A DNA stretch of 64,000 nucleotides from Streptomyces nojiriensis (GCF_017639205.1 NZ_CP071139.1:3912001-3976000); one strand, 5' to 3'; positions 8,555 to 17,329 are shown, counted from the first letter of the stretch. Notes: generated by a model from the letters alone, not told the origin. Made by a program: numbers and translations.

Positions 8555-8807
8555 CTCACTCCTCCATGGCCACCGAGCGCGGCCTTGCAACAAGAGTAAT
8601 GCGCTCGCAAAAAAAGCACCCTACTGCTGGAGGAGGATCTTAGGAGAGGCCACGACCGAGCGCTGTCAATAAAGGGACCGATGCGCGGTGTCGGTCATCC
8701 GTCGGCGGCTGCCGGTCCGCTGTCGGTGGCTTGTCGGCGAGGCTCGGCAATGTTCCAGGGACGGCCGACCGGAACTCACCGGGCGGCCCCGATCCCCAGG
8801 AGCCACC

Positions 8808-9938
8808 ATGCACATGCCAGTCACGATCATCGGCGCCGGACTCGGCGGGCTCACTCTGGCCCGCGTCCTGCAAGTCCACGGCATCCCGGTCACGGTCTAC
8901 GAGGCGGAGTCCTCCCCGACGGTGCGCTCGCAGGGCGGGCTGCTCGACATCCACGACTACAACGGGCAGCTCGCACTCGAGGCGGCCGGCCTGATGGACG
9001 AGTTCCACGCCATCGTCCTGGAGGGCCGCCAGGCGATGCGGGTCCTCGACCCGGACGGGACCGTCCTGTTCGACAAGGCCGACGACGGCTCGGGCGGACG
9101 CCCCGAGGTGCAGCGCGGCGAATTACGACAGATCCTGCTCGACTCGCTCCCGGCCGGCACCGTCCGGTGGGGGCACAAGGTCGGCAGCACCCGCGCCCTC
9201 GGCTCCGGCCGCCACGAGGTGGCGTTCGCCGACGGCGGCACCGTCGTCACCAGCCTGCTGGTCGGCGCGGACGGCGCCTGGTCACGGGTACGGCCGCTGC
9301 TCTCCAACGCCATACCCGAGTACTCCGGCACGTCCTTCGTCGAGACCTACCTGTTCCACGCCGACACCCGCCACCCGGCCGCCGCGAAAACGGTCGGCGG
9401 CGGGATGCTGATGGCGCCCTCGCCGGGCAGGGAGATCTTCGCCCACCGGGAGAGCGGCGACACCCTGCACACCTACGTGGCGCTGACCAGGCCGCAGGAC
9501 TGGTTCGCCGCCATCGACTTCGCCGATGCCGCCGCGGCCACCGCGCGGATCGCGCGCGAGTTCGAGGGCTGGGCACCGGAACTCACCGCCCTGATCACCG
9601 ACGGCGACACGGCGCCGGTCCTGCGCCCCCAGTACGCCCTGCCGACCGGTCACCGGTGGGACCGGGTGCCGGGGGTCACCCTGCTCGGCGACGCCGCCCA
9701 CCTCACGCCCCCGAACGGCGAAGGCGCCAACCTGGCCATGTACGACGGCGCCGAACTCGGCAAGGCGCTCGCCGCGCACCCCGACGACGTCGAGGCCGCG
9801 CTCGGCGAGTACGAGCAGGCCATGTTCCCCCGCAGCGCCGAGGTCCCCACTTTCGAGGGTGGAGAGGTTCCGGGGATCGACTCCGAGCAGAACACGGCCC
9901 AGGGCCTGATCGACATGATCACCGAGAAGAACCGATGA
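8808..9938 (+). CDS. FAD-dependent monooxygenase, TetX-like, with a TTA codon
   Basis: A 376-residue class A flavoprotein monooxygenase. GAGLGGL (9-15) is the dinucleotide-binding GxGxxG, an acidic residue at the end of the second strand (VTVYEAE) binds the FAD ribose, and GDAAHLTPPNGEGANLA (from about 294) is the GD motif that contacts FAD. Family relatives include TetX-type drug hydroxylases and antibiotic-tailoring enzymes; the substrate here is unknown. The ATG at 8808 has AGGAG six bases upstream. Codon 106 is TTA (9123-9125). Such codons are very rare in Streptomyces and need the bldA tRNA, which lies 83 nt downstream on the other strand. Confidence 0.88.
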   Translation: MHMPVTIIGAGLGGLTLARVLQVHGIPVTVYEAESSPTVRSQGGLLDIHDYNGQLALEAAGLMDEFHAIVLEGRQAMRVLDPDGTVLFDKADDGSGGRPEVQRGELRQILLDSLPAGTVRWGHKVGSTRALGSGRHEVAFADGGTVVTSLLVGADGAWSRVRPLLSNAIPEYSGTSFVETYLFHADTRHPAAAKTVGGGMLMAPSPGREIFAHRESGDTLHTYVALTRPQDWFAAIDFADAAAATARIAREFEGWAPELTALITDGDTAPVLRPQYALPTGHRWDRVPGVTLLGDAAHLTPPNGEGANLAMYDGAELGKALAAHPDDVEAALGEYEQAMFPRSAEVPTFEGGEVPGIDSEQNTAQGLIDMITEKNR

Positions 9939-10020
9939 GCCCGGGCAATTCGTTCTCGTGCACAAGGCCATGCGGGTGGGTGGTCTGGGAAGACTTGCAG
10001 GCCGGACACCGTGCCATTGA

Positions 10021-10105
10021 TGGTGCCCGGAGCCGGACTTGAACCGGCACGGCCCGAAGGCCAGCGAGGTTTAAGCTCGCCGTGTCTGCATTCCACCATC
10101 CGGGC
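10021..10105 (-). tRNA. bldA: tRNA-Leu(UAA), bldA
   Basis: Read on the minus strand, the acceptor arms GCCCGGA (10105-10099) and TCCGGGC pair, with discriminator A and an encoded CCA (10023-10021). A 5-bp anticodon stem GCGAG/CTCGC encloses loop CTTAAAC, giving anticodon UAA at 10073-10071. A long variable arm (GGCCTTCGGGCC) and a normal T arm are present, as in all leucine tRNAs. In Streptomyces the sole tRNA for UUA codons is BldA, a developmental and antibiotic regulator because UUA codons are restricted to special genes. The gene converges on a monooxygenase gene that itself contains a TTA codon. Confidence 0.97.
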
Positions 10106-10148
10106 AAGGCGTGGCGGCCCCCGTGAAAAAGCCTTGAACGCTGAGCCG

Positions 10149-10176
10149 AGCCTATCCGGATCGCTCCCCCTGCCAA
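10149..10176 (-). promoter_or_regulatory. candidate bldA promoter
   Basis: On the minus strand TTGGCA (-35, 10176-10171) and TAGGCT (-10, 10154-10149) are separated by 16 nt, placing the start about 35-40 nt before the mature tRNA end. Position and spacing fit; the boxes are only partly consensus. The rest of the 10106-10504 gap holds only the leader hairpin at 10437-10491. Confidence 0.5.
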
Positions 10177-10436
10177 CCTGCGAACTTTCCGATGTTGTCT
10201 GATTTTATTGGCGCTTGAGGGTTCGTCAGACCCGAGAATGCGCGGTCGGCCCGTTCCGGACGTCGATCATCACCTGTACGGGAATGACGGGATTTCGATG
10301 GCCCACGCCACCCCCCGCGCCACCCTCCCCGCCACCCCGGACCATCCCCTGCGGATCAGGTCCCTGTCATACCAGAGGAGGACACGCGCCCGCCCGCCGT
10401 CAGACTCCAGTGGGCCGAAGAACAGGCACGGCGGCT

Positions 10437-10491
10437 GATCCGGTGCGGGGGGACCCCCGGCGAGGATGGAGGTGTCCCCGCACCGCAGATC
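10437..10491 (+). promoter_or_regulatory. leader hairpin before ABC exporter operon
   Basis: CGGTGCGGGG at 10441-10450 pairs with 10476-10485, and flanking GATC at 10437-10440 can pair with GATC at 10488-10491 across a CAG bulge. The structure ends two bases before the GAGGAG ribosome site (10493-10498) of the ABC ATPase gene. It could modulate transcription or ribosome access, but no ligand-binding motif is recognisable. Confidence 0.35.
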
Positions 10492-10504
10492 GAGGAGCCG
10501 TCCC

Positions 10505-11278
10505 GTGACCACCATGAACTACGCCCCGCACACCGCCCAGGCCGTGGCCGCCCGCGCCACCGGCCTCTCCAAGGTGTACGGCCAGGGCGAGACCCAGGTG
10601 GTCGCCCTGGACAACGTCTCCGTGGACTTCGGCCAGGGGCATTTCACCGCGATCATGGGCCCCTCGGGCTCCGGCAAGTCCACCCTGATGCACTGCGTCG
10701 CCGGCCTGGACACCTTCTCCGCGGGCTCCGTCCGCATCGGCGAGACCGAGCTGGGCTCCCTCAAGGACAAGCAGCTCACGCAGCTGCGCCGGGACAAGAT
10801 CGGCTTCATCTTCCAGGCGTTCAACCTGCTGCCGACGCTGACGGCCCTGGAGAACATCACGCTCCCCATGGACATCGCCGGCCGCAAGCCCGACAAGCAG
10901 TGGCTGGACACCGTGGTGGACATGGTCGGCCTCTCCGGCCGCCTCGGCCACCGGCCCACCCAGCTCTCCGGCGGCCAGCAGCAGCGCGTGGCCGTGGCCC
11001 GCGCCCTGGCCTCCCGCCCCGAGATCATCTTCGGTGACGAGCCGACCGGAAACCTGGACTCCCGCTCCGGCGCCGAGGTGCTCGGCTTCCTGCGCAACTC
11101 CGTCCGCGAGCTCGGCCAGACCGTCGTGATGGTCACCCACGACCCGGTCGCCGCCTCCTACGCGGACCGCGTCATCTTCCTCGCCGACGGCCGGATCGTC
11201 GACGAGATGCTCAGCCCCACCGCCGACGGCGTGCTGGACCGCATGAAGGCCTTCGACGCCAAGGGCCGCACCAGCTGA
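10505..11278 (+). CDS. ABC transporter ATP-binding protein (MacB/LolD-like)
   Basis: A 257-residue ATPase with Walker A GPSGSGKST (52-60), signature LSGGQQQR and Walker B IIFGDEP followed by TGNLDS, the pattern of the MacB/LolD/FtsE branch. It should energise the FtsX-like permease encoded 58 nt downstream. The C-terminal GRIVDEM... tail is shared with a second ATPase at 43567-44355; the two proteins are nearly identical through the nucleotide-binding core. GTG at 10505 is chosen because GAGGAG lies six bases upstream; the ATG three codons later is the alternative. Confidence 0.93.
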   Translation: MTTMNYAPHTAQAVAARATGLSKVYGQGETQVVALDNVSVDFGQGHFTAIMGPSGSGKSTLMHCVAGLDTFSAGSVRIGETELGSLKDKQLTQLRRDKIGFIFQAFNLLPTLTALENITLPMDIAGRKPDKQWLDTVVDMVGLSGRLGHRPTQLSGGQQQRVAVARALASRPEIIFGDEPTGNLDSRSGAEVLGFLRNSVRELGQTVVMVTHDPVAASYADRVIFLADGRIVDEMLSPTADGVLDRMKAFDAKGRTS

Positions 11279-11336
11279 TCCCGGTCCCGCCCCGGCCCTT
11301 CTTCCAAGACTTCCAGCCCCAGGACTGAGATCTCCC

Positions 11337-13886
11337 ATGTTCCGTACCGCCCTGCGCAACGTCCTCGCGCACAAGGCCCGGCTGCTGATGACGGTGCTCG
11401 CCGTCACCCTCGGCGTCGCCTTCGTATCCGGCACCCTCGTCTTCACCGACACCCTCAAGAAGTCCCTCTCCGGCCAGTCCGCCAAGAGCTACGAGGGCAT
11501 TGCCGTCTCGGTCACCTCGTACGGCCAGGGCCGCAACGAGCAGGGCGAGAAGGAGGGCGAGCCCGGCCTCGGCCAGCAGACCCTCGACAAGATCAAGGCG
11601 CTGCCGGGCGTCGACACCGTCTCCGGCCGCGTCTCGGGCTTCGCCGGCGTCGGTGACGAGAACGGCAAGCTGATCGGCTCCGGCTGGTCCAACCAGGGCG
11701 CCAACTACACGCCCGTCAAGGACGGCAAGGACCCGCGCTACGCCTTCGCCCAGGGCGCCGGCCCGGCCAAGGCCGACGAGGTCGCCCTCGACAAGGCCAC
11801 CGCCGACAAGGGCAACTACAAGGTCGGCGACAAGGTCCGCGTCGCCACCAACGGCCCGGTCAAGGAGTACTCCCTCGCCGGCGTCTTCACCACCGAGGAC
11901 GGCGCCGTCCAGGCCGGCGGCAGCCTGGTCCTCTTCGAGACCAAGGTCGCCCAGGAGCTCTACCTCAAGCCCGGCTACTTCCAGGAGCTGTCGGTCGCCG
12001 CGAAGAACGGCACCTCCGCCGACAAGCTGCTCGCCGACATCAAGCCGCTGCTCGACAAGAACGCCAAGGCGCAGACCGGCGCGGCGCTCGCCGCCGAGCA
12101 GGCCAAGCAGATCGAGAAGGGCCTCAGCAACCTCAGCACGATGCTGCTCGTCTTCGCCGGCATCTCGCTCTTCGTCGGCATCTTCCTGATCTACAACACC
12201 TTCACCATGCTGGTCACCCAGCGCACCAAGGAGCTGGCCCTGCTGCGCGCCGTCGGCGCCAACCGCGGTCAGGTCATGCGCTCCGTGCTCACCGAGGCCC
12301 TCGTCGTCGGCTTCCTGTCGGCCGCCGTCGGCCTGGTCAGCGGCATCGGCCTGGCGATCGGGATCCGCTCCGTCATCGGCTCCCTCGGCGCCAAGCTGCC
12401 GGGCGGCGCACTCGTGATCGCCCCCGGCACCGTCACCGCCGCCCTCGTCATCGGCGTCGTAGTCACCACCGTCGCCGCCCTGCTGCCGGCCTGGCGCACC
12501 GGCCGGATCGCACCCGTAGCCGCCATGGGCAGCGCCCACCTGCCGGCCACCTCGAAGTCCCTGCTCGTACGCAACATCCTCGGCTCGATCATCAGCCTCG
12601 GTGGCATCGGCCTGGTCTTCCTGGGCGTGTCCACGGGCGGCAACTCGGGCCGCATGACCATGGGCGCCGGCGCCTTCTTCATGCTGATCGGCATGATCGT
12701 GCTGCTGCCGCTGCTCTCCAAGCCGGTCATCGGCGCCGTCCGCCCGCTGCTGCAGAAGCTGTTCGGGATCCCCGGCAAGCTGGCCTCCCAGAACGCCGTC
12801 CGCAACCCGCGCCGCACCGCCGTCACCGCCGCCTCCCTGGCGATCGGCCTGACCCTGGTCACCACCCTGTCGGTGCTCGGCATCACCGTCGGCAAGGTCG
12901 TCGACCGGATGAGCACCGAGAAGCTCAAGGCCGACTACCGGGTCTCCATGTCCTCCGACGCGGGCAGCCTCGACAAGTCCGTGGCCGAGACCCTGTCCAA
13001 GGCCCCCGGCATCAAGGCGGTCTCCCCGCAGACGGCCGGCTACTTCCTGGTCGACGGCGACTTCCGGGCCGCCTCCGGCGTCAACCCGGCCACCATCGGC
13101 CAGCTCCTCAACGTCGAGGTCCTCAGCGGCTCGCTCGACAGCCTCGGCAAGGGCGAGGTCGCCGTCGCCGAGAAGACCGCCAAGAAGCAGAAGTTCACGG
13201 TCGGCACCCCGATCAAGCTGAAGTACGACGACGGCCAGGAGGCGTCCGTCAAGGTCGGCGCGATCTACAAGGACATGGAGGGCCTGCTCTCCCCCTACGT
13301 CATCGACAACAAGATCCTCGCCGAGCACAGCGAGGAGATGTACATCCCCGAGGTGTACGTCAACGTCGACGGCGGGGCCTCCAAGGCCGCCCAGCAGAAG
13401 GTCGTCGACGCCCTCGGCAAGAACCCGGCCATCACCGTCGCCACCCAGCAGGACATGCGCAACGAGATGGGCGGCATGATCAACACGATGCTGAACATCA
13501 TGTACGGCCTGCTCGGCATGGCACTGATCATCTCGGTGCTCGGTGTGGTCAACACCCTGGCCATGTCCGTCTTCGAGCGGACCCAGGAGATCGGCATGCT
13601 GCGGGCGATCGGTCTCGACCGGGGCCGGGTCAAGAACATGATCCGCCTGGAGGCCGTGGTGATCTCGCTCTTCGGAGCGGTCCTGGGCGTCGCCATCGGC
13701 GTCTTCCTCGCCTGGGCCGTGGGCACCACGATCGCGAAGTCCATGCCGAACTACGAACTGATCCTCCCGTGGGACCGGATCGGCATCTTCCTCCTGCTCG
13801 CCGCCGTGGTCGGTGTCCTGGCCGCCATGTGGCCGGCCCGCAGCGCCGCCCGCCTGAACATGCTCACCGCCATCAAGACGGAGTAG
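11337..13886 (+). CDS. FtsX-like ABC transporter permease
   Basis: An 849-residue permease with duplicated MacB/FtsX architecture. It has an N-terminal membrane segment (about 15-40), a large extracytoplasmic domain, an FtsX block of three segments (about 265-390), a central pair of segments, a second helix followed by another extracytoplasmic domain (about 510-710), and a C-terminal FtsX block (about 720-849) with the coupling stretch ERTQEIGMLRAIGLDRGRV. It probably works with the upstream ATPase in mechanotransmission or lipoprotein/peptide export; the substrate is unknown. A 19-bp-stem terminator follows at once. Paralogous to the permease at 40985-43570. Confidence 0.92.
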   Translation: MFRTALRNVLAHKARLLMTVLAVTLGVAFVSGTLVFTDTLKKSLSGQSAKSYEGIAVSVTSYGQGRNEQGEKEGEPGLGQQTLDKIKALPGVDTVSGRVSGFAGVGDENGKLIGSGWSNQGANYTPVKDGKDPRYAFAQGAGPAKADEVALDKATADKGNYKVGDKVRVATNGPVKEYSLAGVFTTEDGAVQAGGSLVLFETKVAQELYLKPGYFQELSVAAKNGTSADKLLADIKPLLDKNAKAQTGAALAAEQAKQIEKGLSNLSTMLLVFAGISLFVGIFLIYNTFTMLVTQRTKELALLRAVGANRGQVMRSVLTEALVVGFLSAAVGLVSGIGLAIGIRSVIGSLGAKLPGGALVIAPGTVTAALVIGVVVTTVAALLPAWRTGRIAPVAAMGSAHLPATSKSLLVRNILGSIISLGGIGLVFLGVSTGGNSGRMTMGAGAFFMLIGMIVLLPLLSKPVIGAVRPLLQKLFGIPGKLASQNAVRNPRRTAVTAASLAIGLTLVTTLSVLGITVGKVVDRMSTEKLKADYRVSMSSDAGSLDKSVAETLSKAPGIKAVSPQTAGYFLVDGDFRAASGVNPATIGQLLNVEVLSGSLDSLGKGEVAVAEKTAKKQKFTVGTPIKLKYDDGQEASVKVGAIYKDMEGLLSPYVIDNKILAEHSEEMYIPEVYVNVDGGASKAAQQKVVDALGKNPAITVATQQDMRNEMGGMINTMLNIMYGLLGMALIISVLGVVNTLAMSVFERTQEIGMLRAIGLDRGRVKNMIRLEAVVISLFGAVLGVAIGVFLAWAVGTTIAKSMPNYELILPWDRIGIFLLLAAVVGVLAAMWPARSAARLNMLTAIKTE

Positions 13887-13900
13887 CAGCGGCAGGGAGA

Positions 13901-13941
13901 GCGGAAGGGCCCCGGGGCATGTTGCCCCGGGGCCCTTCCGC
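13901..13941. terminator. long perfect-stem terminator
   Basis: 19-bp perfect stem (13901-13919 with 13923-13941), 3-nt loop, between the converging permease and cyclopropane-synthase-like genes. Confidence 0.85.
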
Positions 13942-13968
13942 GTTCCCGTGGTGCTGGTGCTGGTGGTG

Positions 13969-15369
13969 CTAGACCGTTTCTGCGTCCCAGGTGCGCAGCC
14001 GCAGCGGCAGCCGGGCGTCCCCGGCGGGCGTGGGACGCACCGCCAGCACCTGGTTGACGCCCAGCCGGCCCCGCTCGAAGCCGAGCGCGCAGGCCGCCAT
14101 GTAGAGCTGCCAGACGCGGGCCCGCCCGGGCGAGGTCAGCCGGACCGCCTCCGCCCAGTGCTCCTCCAGCCGGGCCACCCAGGCCCGCAGGGTCAGCCCG
14201 TAGTGCTCGCGCAGCGCCTCCACGTCGCGGACCTCGAAGCCGGCCCGCTCCAGTTCCCCGACGGTGGTGCCGAGCGGGGAGAGCTCCCCGTCGGGGAAGA
14301 CGTAGGCGTCGATGAACTCGTCGATCCGGTAGTCCTCCTCGTCCGGCTCCGGCGGACGGGCGATCTGGTGGTTCAGCAGCCGCCCGCCGGGGCGCAGCAG
14401 GGCGTGCAGGGTGCGGGCGTAGTCCCGGTAGCGGTCGGCCCCGACGTGCTCGGCCATCCCGATGGAGGAAATGGCGTCGTACGGGCCGTCCTTGACGTCC
14501 CGGTAGTCCTGGATCCGGATGTCCACCAGATCGGTCAGCCCCTCGTCCGCGACCCGCTTGCGGGCGTACACGGCCTGCTCGCGGGAGAGCGTGACGCCGG
14601 TGACCCGGACTCCGTACGCGCGGGCGGCGTGCAGCGCCATGGAGCCCCAGCCGCAGCCGACGTCGAGCAGCCGGTCCCCGGGCCGCAGGGCGAGCTTGCG
14701 GCAGACCAGGTCGAGCTTGTCGTGCTGGGCCTGCTCCAGCGTGGAGCCGGGGCTCCAGTAGGCGCAGGAGTACACCATCGAGGGGCCGAGCACCCGTTCG
14801 TAGAAGTCGTTGCCGACGTCGTAGTGGTGGCTGACGGCCCGGCGGTCCCGGTTCTTGCTGTGGGGTGTTCCGCCCCGCCGGGCCGCCTCCTCGGCGGGGG
14901 GCGCGGGCGGCGGCAGCGGCCCGGCGAGGGCGATCAGCTCGCGTGCGGCGGCCCGCTGGGCGGCGTCGCGCCACCTCGCCCCCGGCAGGTCGCGCAGCGC
15001 CGGGAGCCCGGCGCGGCGCGCGATGCCCCCGAGGGCCGCGAGCGGTCCGGGCCCGGCCTGGGCCGTGGACACGGCGGGGCCGACGGGCGGCAGCTCCGGC
15101 TCGCGTTCCCACAGCAGGCCCGCCACCCGGTCCAGTAGGTCGAACAGGTTTCCTTCGACCGTGAGTTCGCCCGCCACCCAGGCCCGGGCCAGCCCCAGCT
15201 CGCCGGGCCTCCACAGCATCCGGCGCACGGCGCGGCGGTCGTGGATGACGAGCACGGGGCCGTCGGGCGGGCCGGCCTCGCTGCCGTCCCAGGCCCGTAC
15301 GCGCACCGGCAGCGGGGCACCCAGCAGGGTCTCGGCAACAACGGCGAGCCGCGGCGCGGCGTCGGTCAT
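13969..15369 (-). CDS. cyclopropane-fatty-acyl-phospholipid synthase family methyltransferase
   Basis: A 466-residue SAM-dependent enzyme of the CFA synthase/mycolic-acid cyclopropane synthase family, which methylates double bonds of membrane phospholipid acyl chains. The N-terminal ~150 residues form the lipid-associated domain of long CFA synthases, a Pro/Ala-rich linker follows, and HHYDVGNDFY (181-190) opens the catalytic domain. SAM motif I is LDVGCGWGS (235-243); GMAEHVG and the Glu of EHVGADRY belong to the active site. The ATG at 15369 has GGAGG six bases upstream. Alternative: a branched-chain (10-methyl) fatty acid methyltransferase of the same family. Confidence 0.85.
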   Translation of the reverse strand: MTDAAPRLAVVAETLLGAPLPVRVRAWDGSEAGPPDGPVLVIHDRRAVRRMLWRPGELGLARAWVAGELTVEGNLFDLLDRVAGLLWEREPELPPVGPAVSTAQAGPGPLAALGGIARRAGLPALRDLPGARWRDAAQRAAARELIALAGPLPPPAPPAEEAARRGGTPHSKNRDRRAVSHHYDVGNDFYERVLGPSMVYSCAYWSPGSTLEQAQHDKLDLVCRKLALRPGDRLLDVGCGWGSMALHAARAYGVRVTGVTLSREQAVYARKRVADEGLTDLVDIRIQDYRDVKDGPYDAISSIGMAEHVGADRYRDYARTLHALLRPGGRLLNHQIARPPEPDEEDYRIDEFIDAYVFPDGELSPLGTTVGELERAGFEVRDVEALREHYGLTLRAWVARLEEHWAEAVRLTSPGRARVWQLYMAACALGFERGRLGVNQVLAVRPTPAGDARLPLRLRTWDAETV

Positions 15370-15427
15370 GGCGCACCTCCACAAAAGCTCCGACCCCTCC
15401 GTCTACCCATCCCGGGCCCCGGGTACG

Positions 15428-15471
15428 CCGAAGGGGCCGCCCGCACCACGGATGGCGGGCGGCCCCTTCGG
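15428..15471 (-). terminator. terminator downstream of ndh
   Basis: 17-bp perfect stem (15428-15444 with 15455-15471) and a 10-nt loop, between the ndh stop and the next gene's start; both genes are on the minus strand. Confidence 0.75.
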
Positions 15472-15504
15472 GGTCGTACAAGTCGTACAGGTGAAGCGGA
15501 TGGA

Positions 15505-15531
15505 GCAGGTGAGGCAGGTGAGGCAGGTGGA
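15505..15531. repeat. 9-nt tandem repeat, three copies
   Basis: GCAGGTGAG is repeated three times (last copy one base different) just 3' of ndh. A related TCGTACARG pair lies immediately before it. Probably slippage-derived. Confidence 0.6.
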
Positions 15532-15556
15532 GCTCAGCTCCTGCCCGTCACACCGG

Positions 15557-16939
15557 TCAGGCCTTGGCCTTCGCGGCCGGGGCAGCGGCGGCGGCCGGGG
15601 CCGGCGCCGGCTTGGCTGCCTCGTAGAACTCCTCGCGGGGGGTCTCCAGCGCACCGAGGGAGACGACCTCGCGCTTGAGGAACATCGCGAGGGTCCAGTC
15701 GGCGAAGACGCGGATCTTGCGGTTCCAGGTCGGCATGGCCATGCCGTGGTAGCCACGGTGCATGTACCAGGCCAGCCGGCCCTTGAGCTTGATCTTCGTC
15801 TTGCCCATGACGATCATCGCGACGCCCTTGTGGAGGCCGAGACCCGCCACCGCACCCTTGTTGGAGTGCGAGTACTCGGCCTGCGGGAAGCCCCGCATGC
15901 CCGAGATGACGTTGTCGCCGAGGACCTTGGCCTGGCGCAGCGCGTGCTGGGCGTTCGGCGGGCACCAGGCGTTCTCGACACCGGCCTTGCGGGCGGCCAC
16001 GTCCGGGACCTGGGCGTTGTCGCCCGCGGCCCAGATGTAGTCGGTGCCCTGGACCTGGAGGGTCGGGGCGGTGTCGACGTGGCCGCGGGGGCCGAGCGGC
16101 AGGCCGTAGCGGGCCAGGGCCGGGTTCGGCTTGACGCCGGCGGTCCACACGATGGTGTTGGAGTCGACCTCGAGGCCGTTCTTCAGCACCACGTGGCCGT
16201 CCACGCAGGAGTCCATGGAGGTGCTGAGGTAGATCTCGATGCCGCGGGACTCGAGGTGCTCCTTGCCCCAGGTGCCGAGCTTGGGCCCGACCTCGGGAAG
16301 GATCTTGTCGGCCGCGTCGACCAGGATGAAGCGCATGTCCTCGCGCTTGATCGTGGAGTAGTACTTCGCGGCGTCCCGGGCCATGTCCTCGACCTCGCCG
16401 ATGGTCTCCGCACCGGCGAAGCCGCCGCCGACGAAGACGAAGGTGAGGGCCTTGCGGCGGACGTTCTCGTCCGTCGTGGACTCGGCCTTGTCGAGCTGCT
16501 CGAGGACGTGGTTGCGCAGGCCGATGCCCTCTTCGACGCCCTTCATACCGATGCCCTGTTCGGCGAGGCCGGGGATCGGGAAGGTGCGGGAGACGGCGCC
16601 GAGCGCGATCACCAGGTAGTCGAAGGGCAGCTCGTACGCCTCGCCGACGAGCGGCGTGACGACGGCGACCTTGCGGTCCTGGTCGATGCTGGTGACCCGG
16701 CCGGTGAGAACCTCTGCCTTGGGCAGCACGCGTCGCAGCGGGACGACGACGTGCCGAGGCGAGATGCTGCCTGCGGCCACTTCAGGGAGGAAGGGCTGGT
16801 AGGTCATGTACGAGCGCGGGTCGACGACCGTGACGGTCGCCTCGCCGTAGCGCATCTTCTTCATGATGCGCTTGGCTGCGTACAGGCCTACGTACCCACC
16901 TCCTACAACGAGGATCCTGGGACGCTCCGTGGTGCTCAT
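15557..16939 (-). CDS. ndh: type II NADH:quinone oxidoreductase (NDH-2)
   Basis: A 460-residue peripheral flavoprotein that passes electrons from NADH to menaquinone without pumping protons. It has two Rossmann motifs: GGGYVGLYAA near residue 13 for FAD and FVGGGFAGAE near 170 for NADH. TAGVKPN and WAAGDNAQVP are the conserved FAD-contact segments of NDH-2. A C-terminal amphipathic helix region (ADWTLAMFLKREVV) likely docks on the membrane, followed by an Ala/Pro/Lys-rich tail. The ATG at 16939 gives the family's usual start; a GTG six codons upstream is possible, and neither has a clear ribosome site. A Rex-type operator begins 33 nt upstream, so expression is probably redox-controlled. Confidence 0.92.
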   Translation of the reverse strand: MSTTERPRILVVGGGYVGLYAAKRIMKKMRYGEATVTVVDPRSYMTYQPFLPEVAAGSISPRHVVVPLRRVLPKAEVLTGRVTSIDQDRKVAVVTPLVGEAYELPFDYLVIALGAVSRTFPIPGLAEQGIGMKGVEEGIGLRNHVLEQLDKAESTTDENVRRKALTFVFVGGGFAGAETIGEVEDMARDAAKYYSTIKREDMRFILVDAADKILPEVGPKLGTWGKEHLESRGIEIYLSTSMDSCVDGHVVLKNGLEVDSNTIVWTAGVKPNPALARYGLPLGPRGHVDTAPTLQVQGTDYIWAAGDNAQVPDVAARKAGVENAWCPPNAQHALRQAKVLGDNVISGMRGFPQAEYSHSNKGAVAGLGLHKGVAMIVMGKTKIKLKGRLAWYMHRGYHGMAMPTWNRKIRVFADWTLAMFLKREVVSLGALETPREEFYEAAKPAPAPAAAAAPAAKAKA

Positions 16940-16972
16940 GGAACGAGTATCCAGCACCCAATGGGGTGTCGC

Positions 16973-16990
16973 TCGTGAGCCCCTTCACAA
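16973..16990. promoter_or_regulatory. candidate Rex operator, proximal to ndh
   Basis: TCGTGAGCCCCTTCACAA matches the Rex consensus TTGTGAANNNNTTCACAA at 12 of 14 specified bases, with a perfect right half. It lies 34-51 nt upstream of the ndh ATG, where a repressor would block initiation or elongation. Rex senses the NADH/NAD+ ratio. Confidence 0.6.
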
Positions 16991-17189
16991 GGACTGAGAG
17001 ACCCTCTGCTACACTCCGCCGCCCACGTGACCGAGGTCATGGCGCGCGACGGGAACCAGAAGGCGTCCGGAGTCGTTGTTCACCCGTCCTGAACTGGCCT
17101 CCAAGGCCGAAAGCGGACTGGACCACAGGGGTTCGTCCATACCTCTGACGCGGATCCCGTCGCCTCCGCCGATCGCACGAACGCACGCG

Positions 17190-17219
17190 AAAAAGGGCCT
17201 GCGGGCCTCCGGAAGGCCC
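17190..17219 (-). terminator. intrinsic terminator with T-run downstream of ppx
   Basis: On the minus strand GGGCCT (17219-17214) pairs with AGGCCC (17200-17195), followed immediately by TTTTT (17194-17190). An alternative inner stem exists. It lies 110 nt after the ppx stop; T-runs are uncommon in this genome's terminators. Confidence 0.55.
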
Positions 17220-17257
17220 CAAAGGACCCTTCCGTTGACCCAACAGACCCTTTTTCC

Positions 17258-17275
17258 TTGTGAAGAACTTCACGA
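17258..17275. promoter_or_regulatory. candidate Rex operator, distal
   Basis: TTGTGAAGAACTTCACGA matches the Rex consensus at 13 of 14 specified bases. It lies 319-336 nt upstream of ndh and about 55 nt beyond the ppx stop, in the 390-nt gap 16940-17329. A third, half-site TTCACAA occurs at 17306-17312. Confidence 0.6.
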
Positions 17276-17329
17276 ACTTGATGTGGATCATGGGCCCGAG
17301 AGCCCTTCACAAGCTGCTTCGAAGGTCGT

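Noticed and set aside
10300..10438. Small frame before the ABC ATPase
   Set aside because: Thr/Pro/Arg-rich, no ribosome site, ends in the leader hairpin; probably non-coding.
11211..13328. 705-codon minus-strand frame opposite the ABC permease
   Set aside because: Low-complexity Gly/Asp/Gln/Ala shadow of the permease's third-position GC; the permease has clear FtsX features.
14855..16978. 707-codon plus-strand frame opposite ndh
   Set aside because: Antisense to ndh and the methyltransferase start; no family resemblance and no ribosome site.
17304..17312. Third Rex-like site TTCACAA near ppx
   Set aside because: Only a half-site; the left half does not match.
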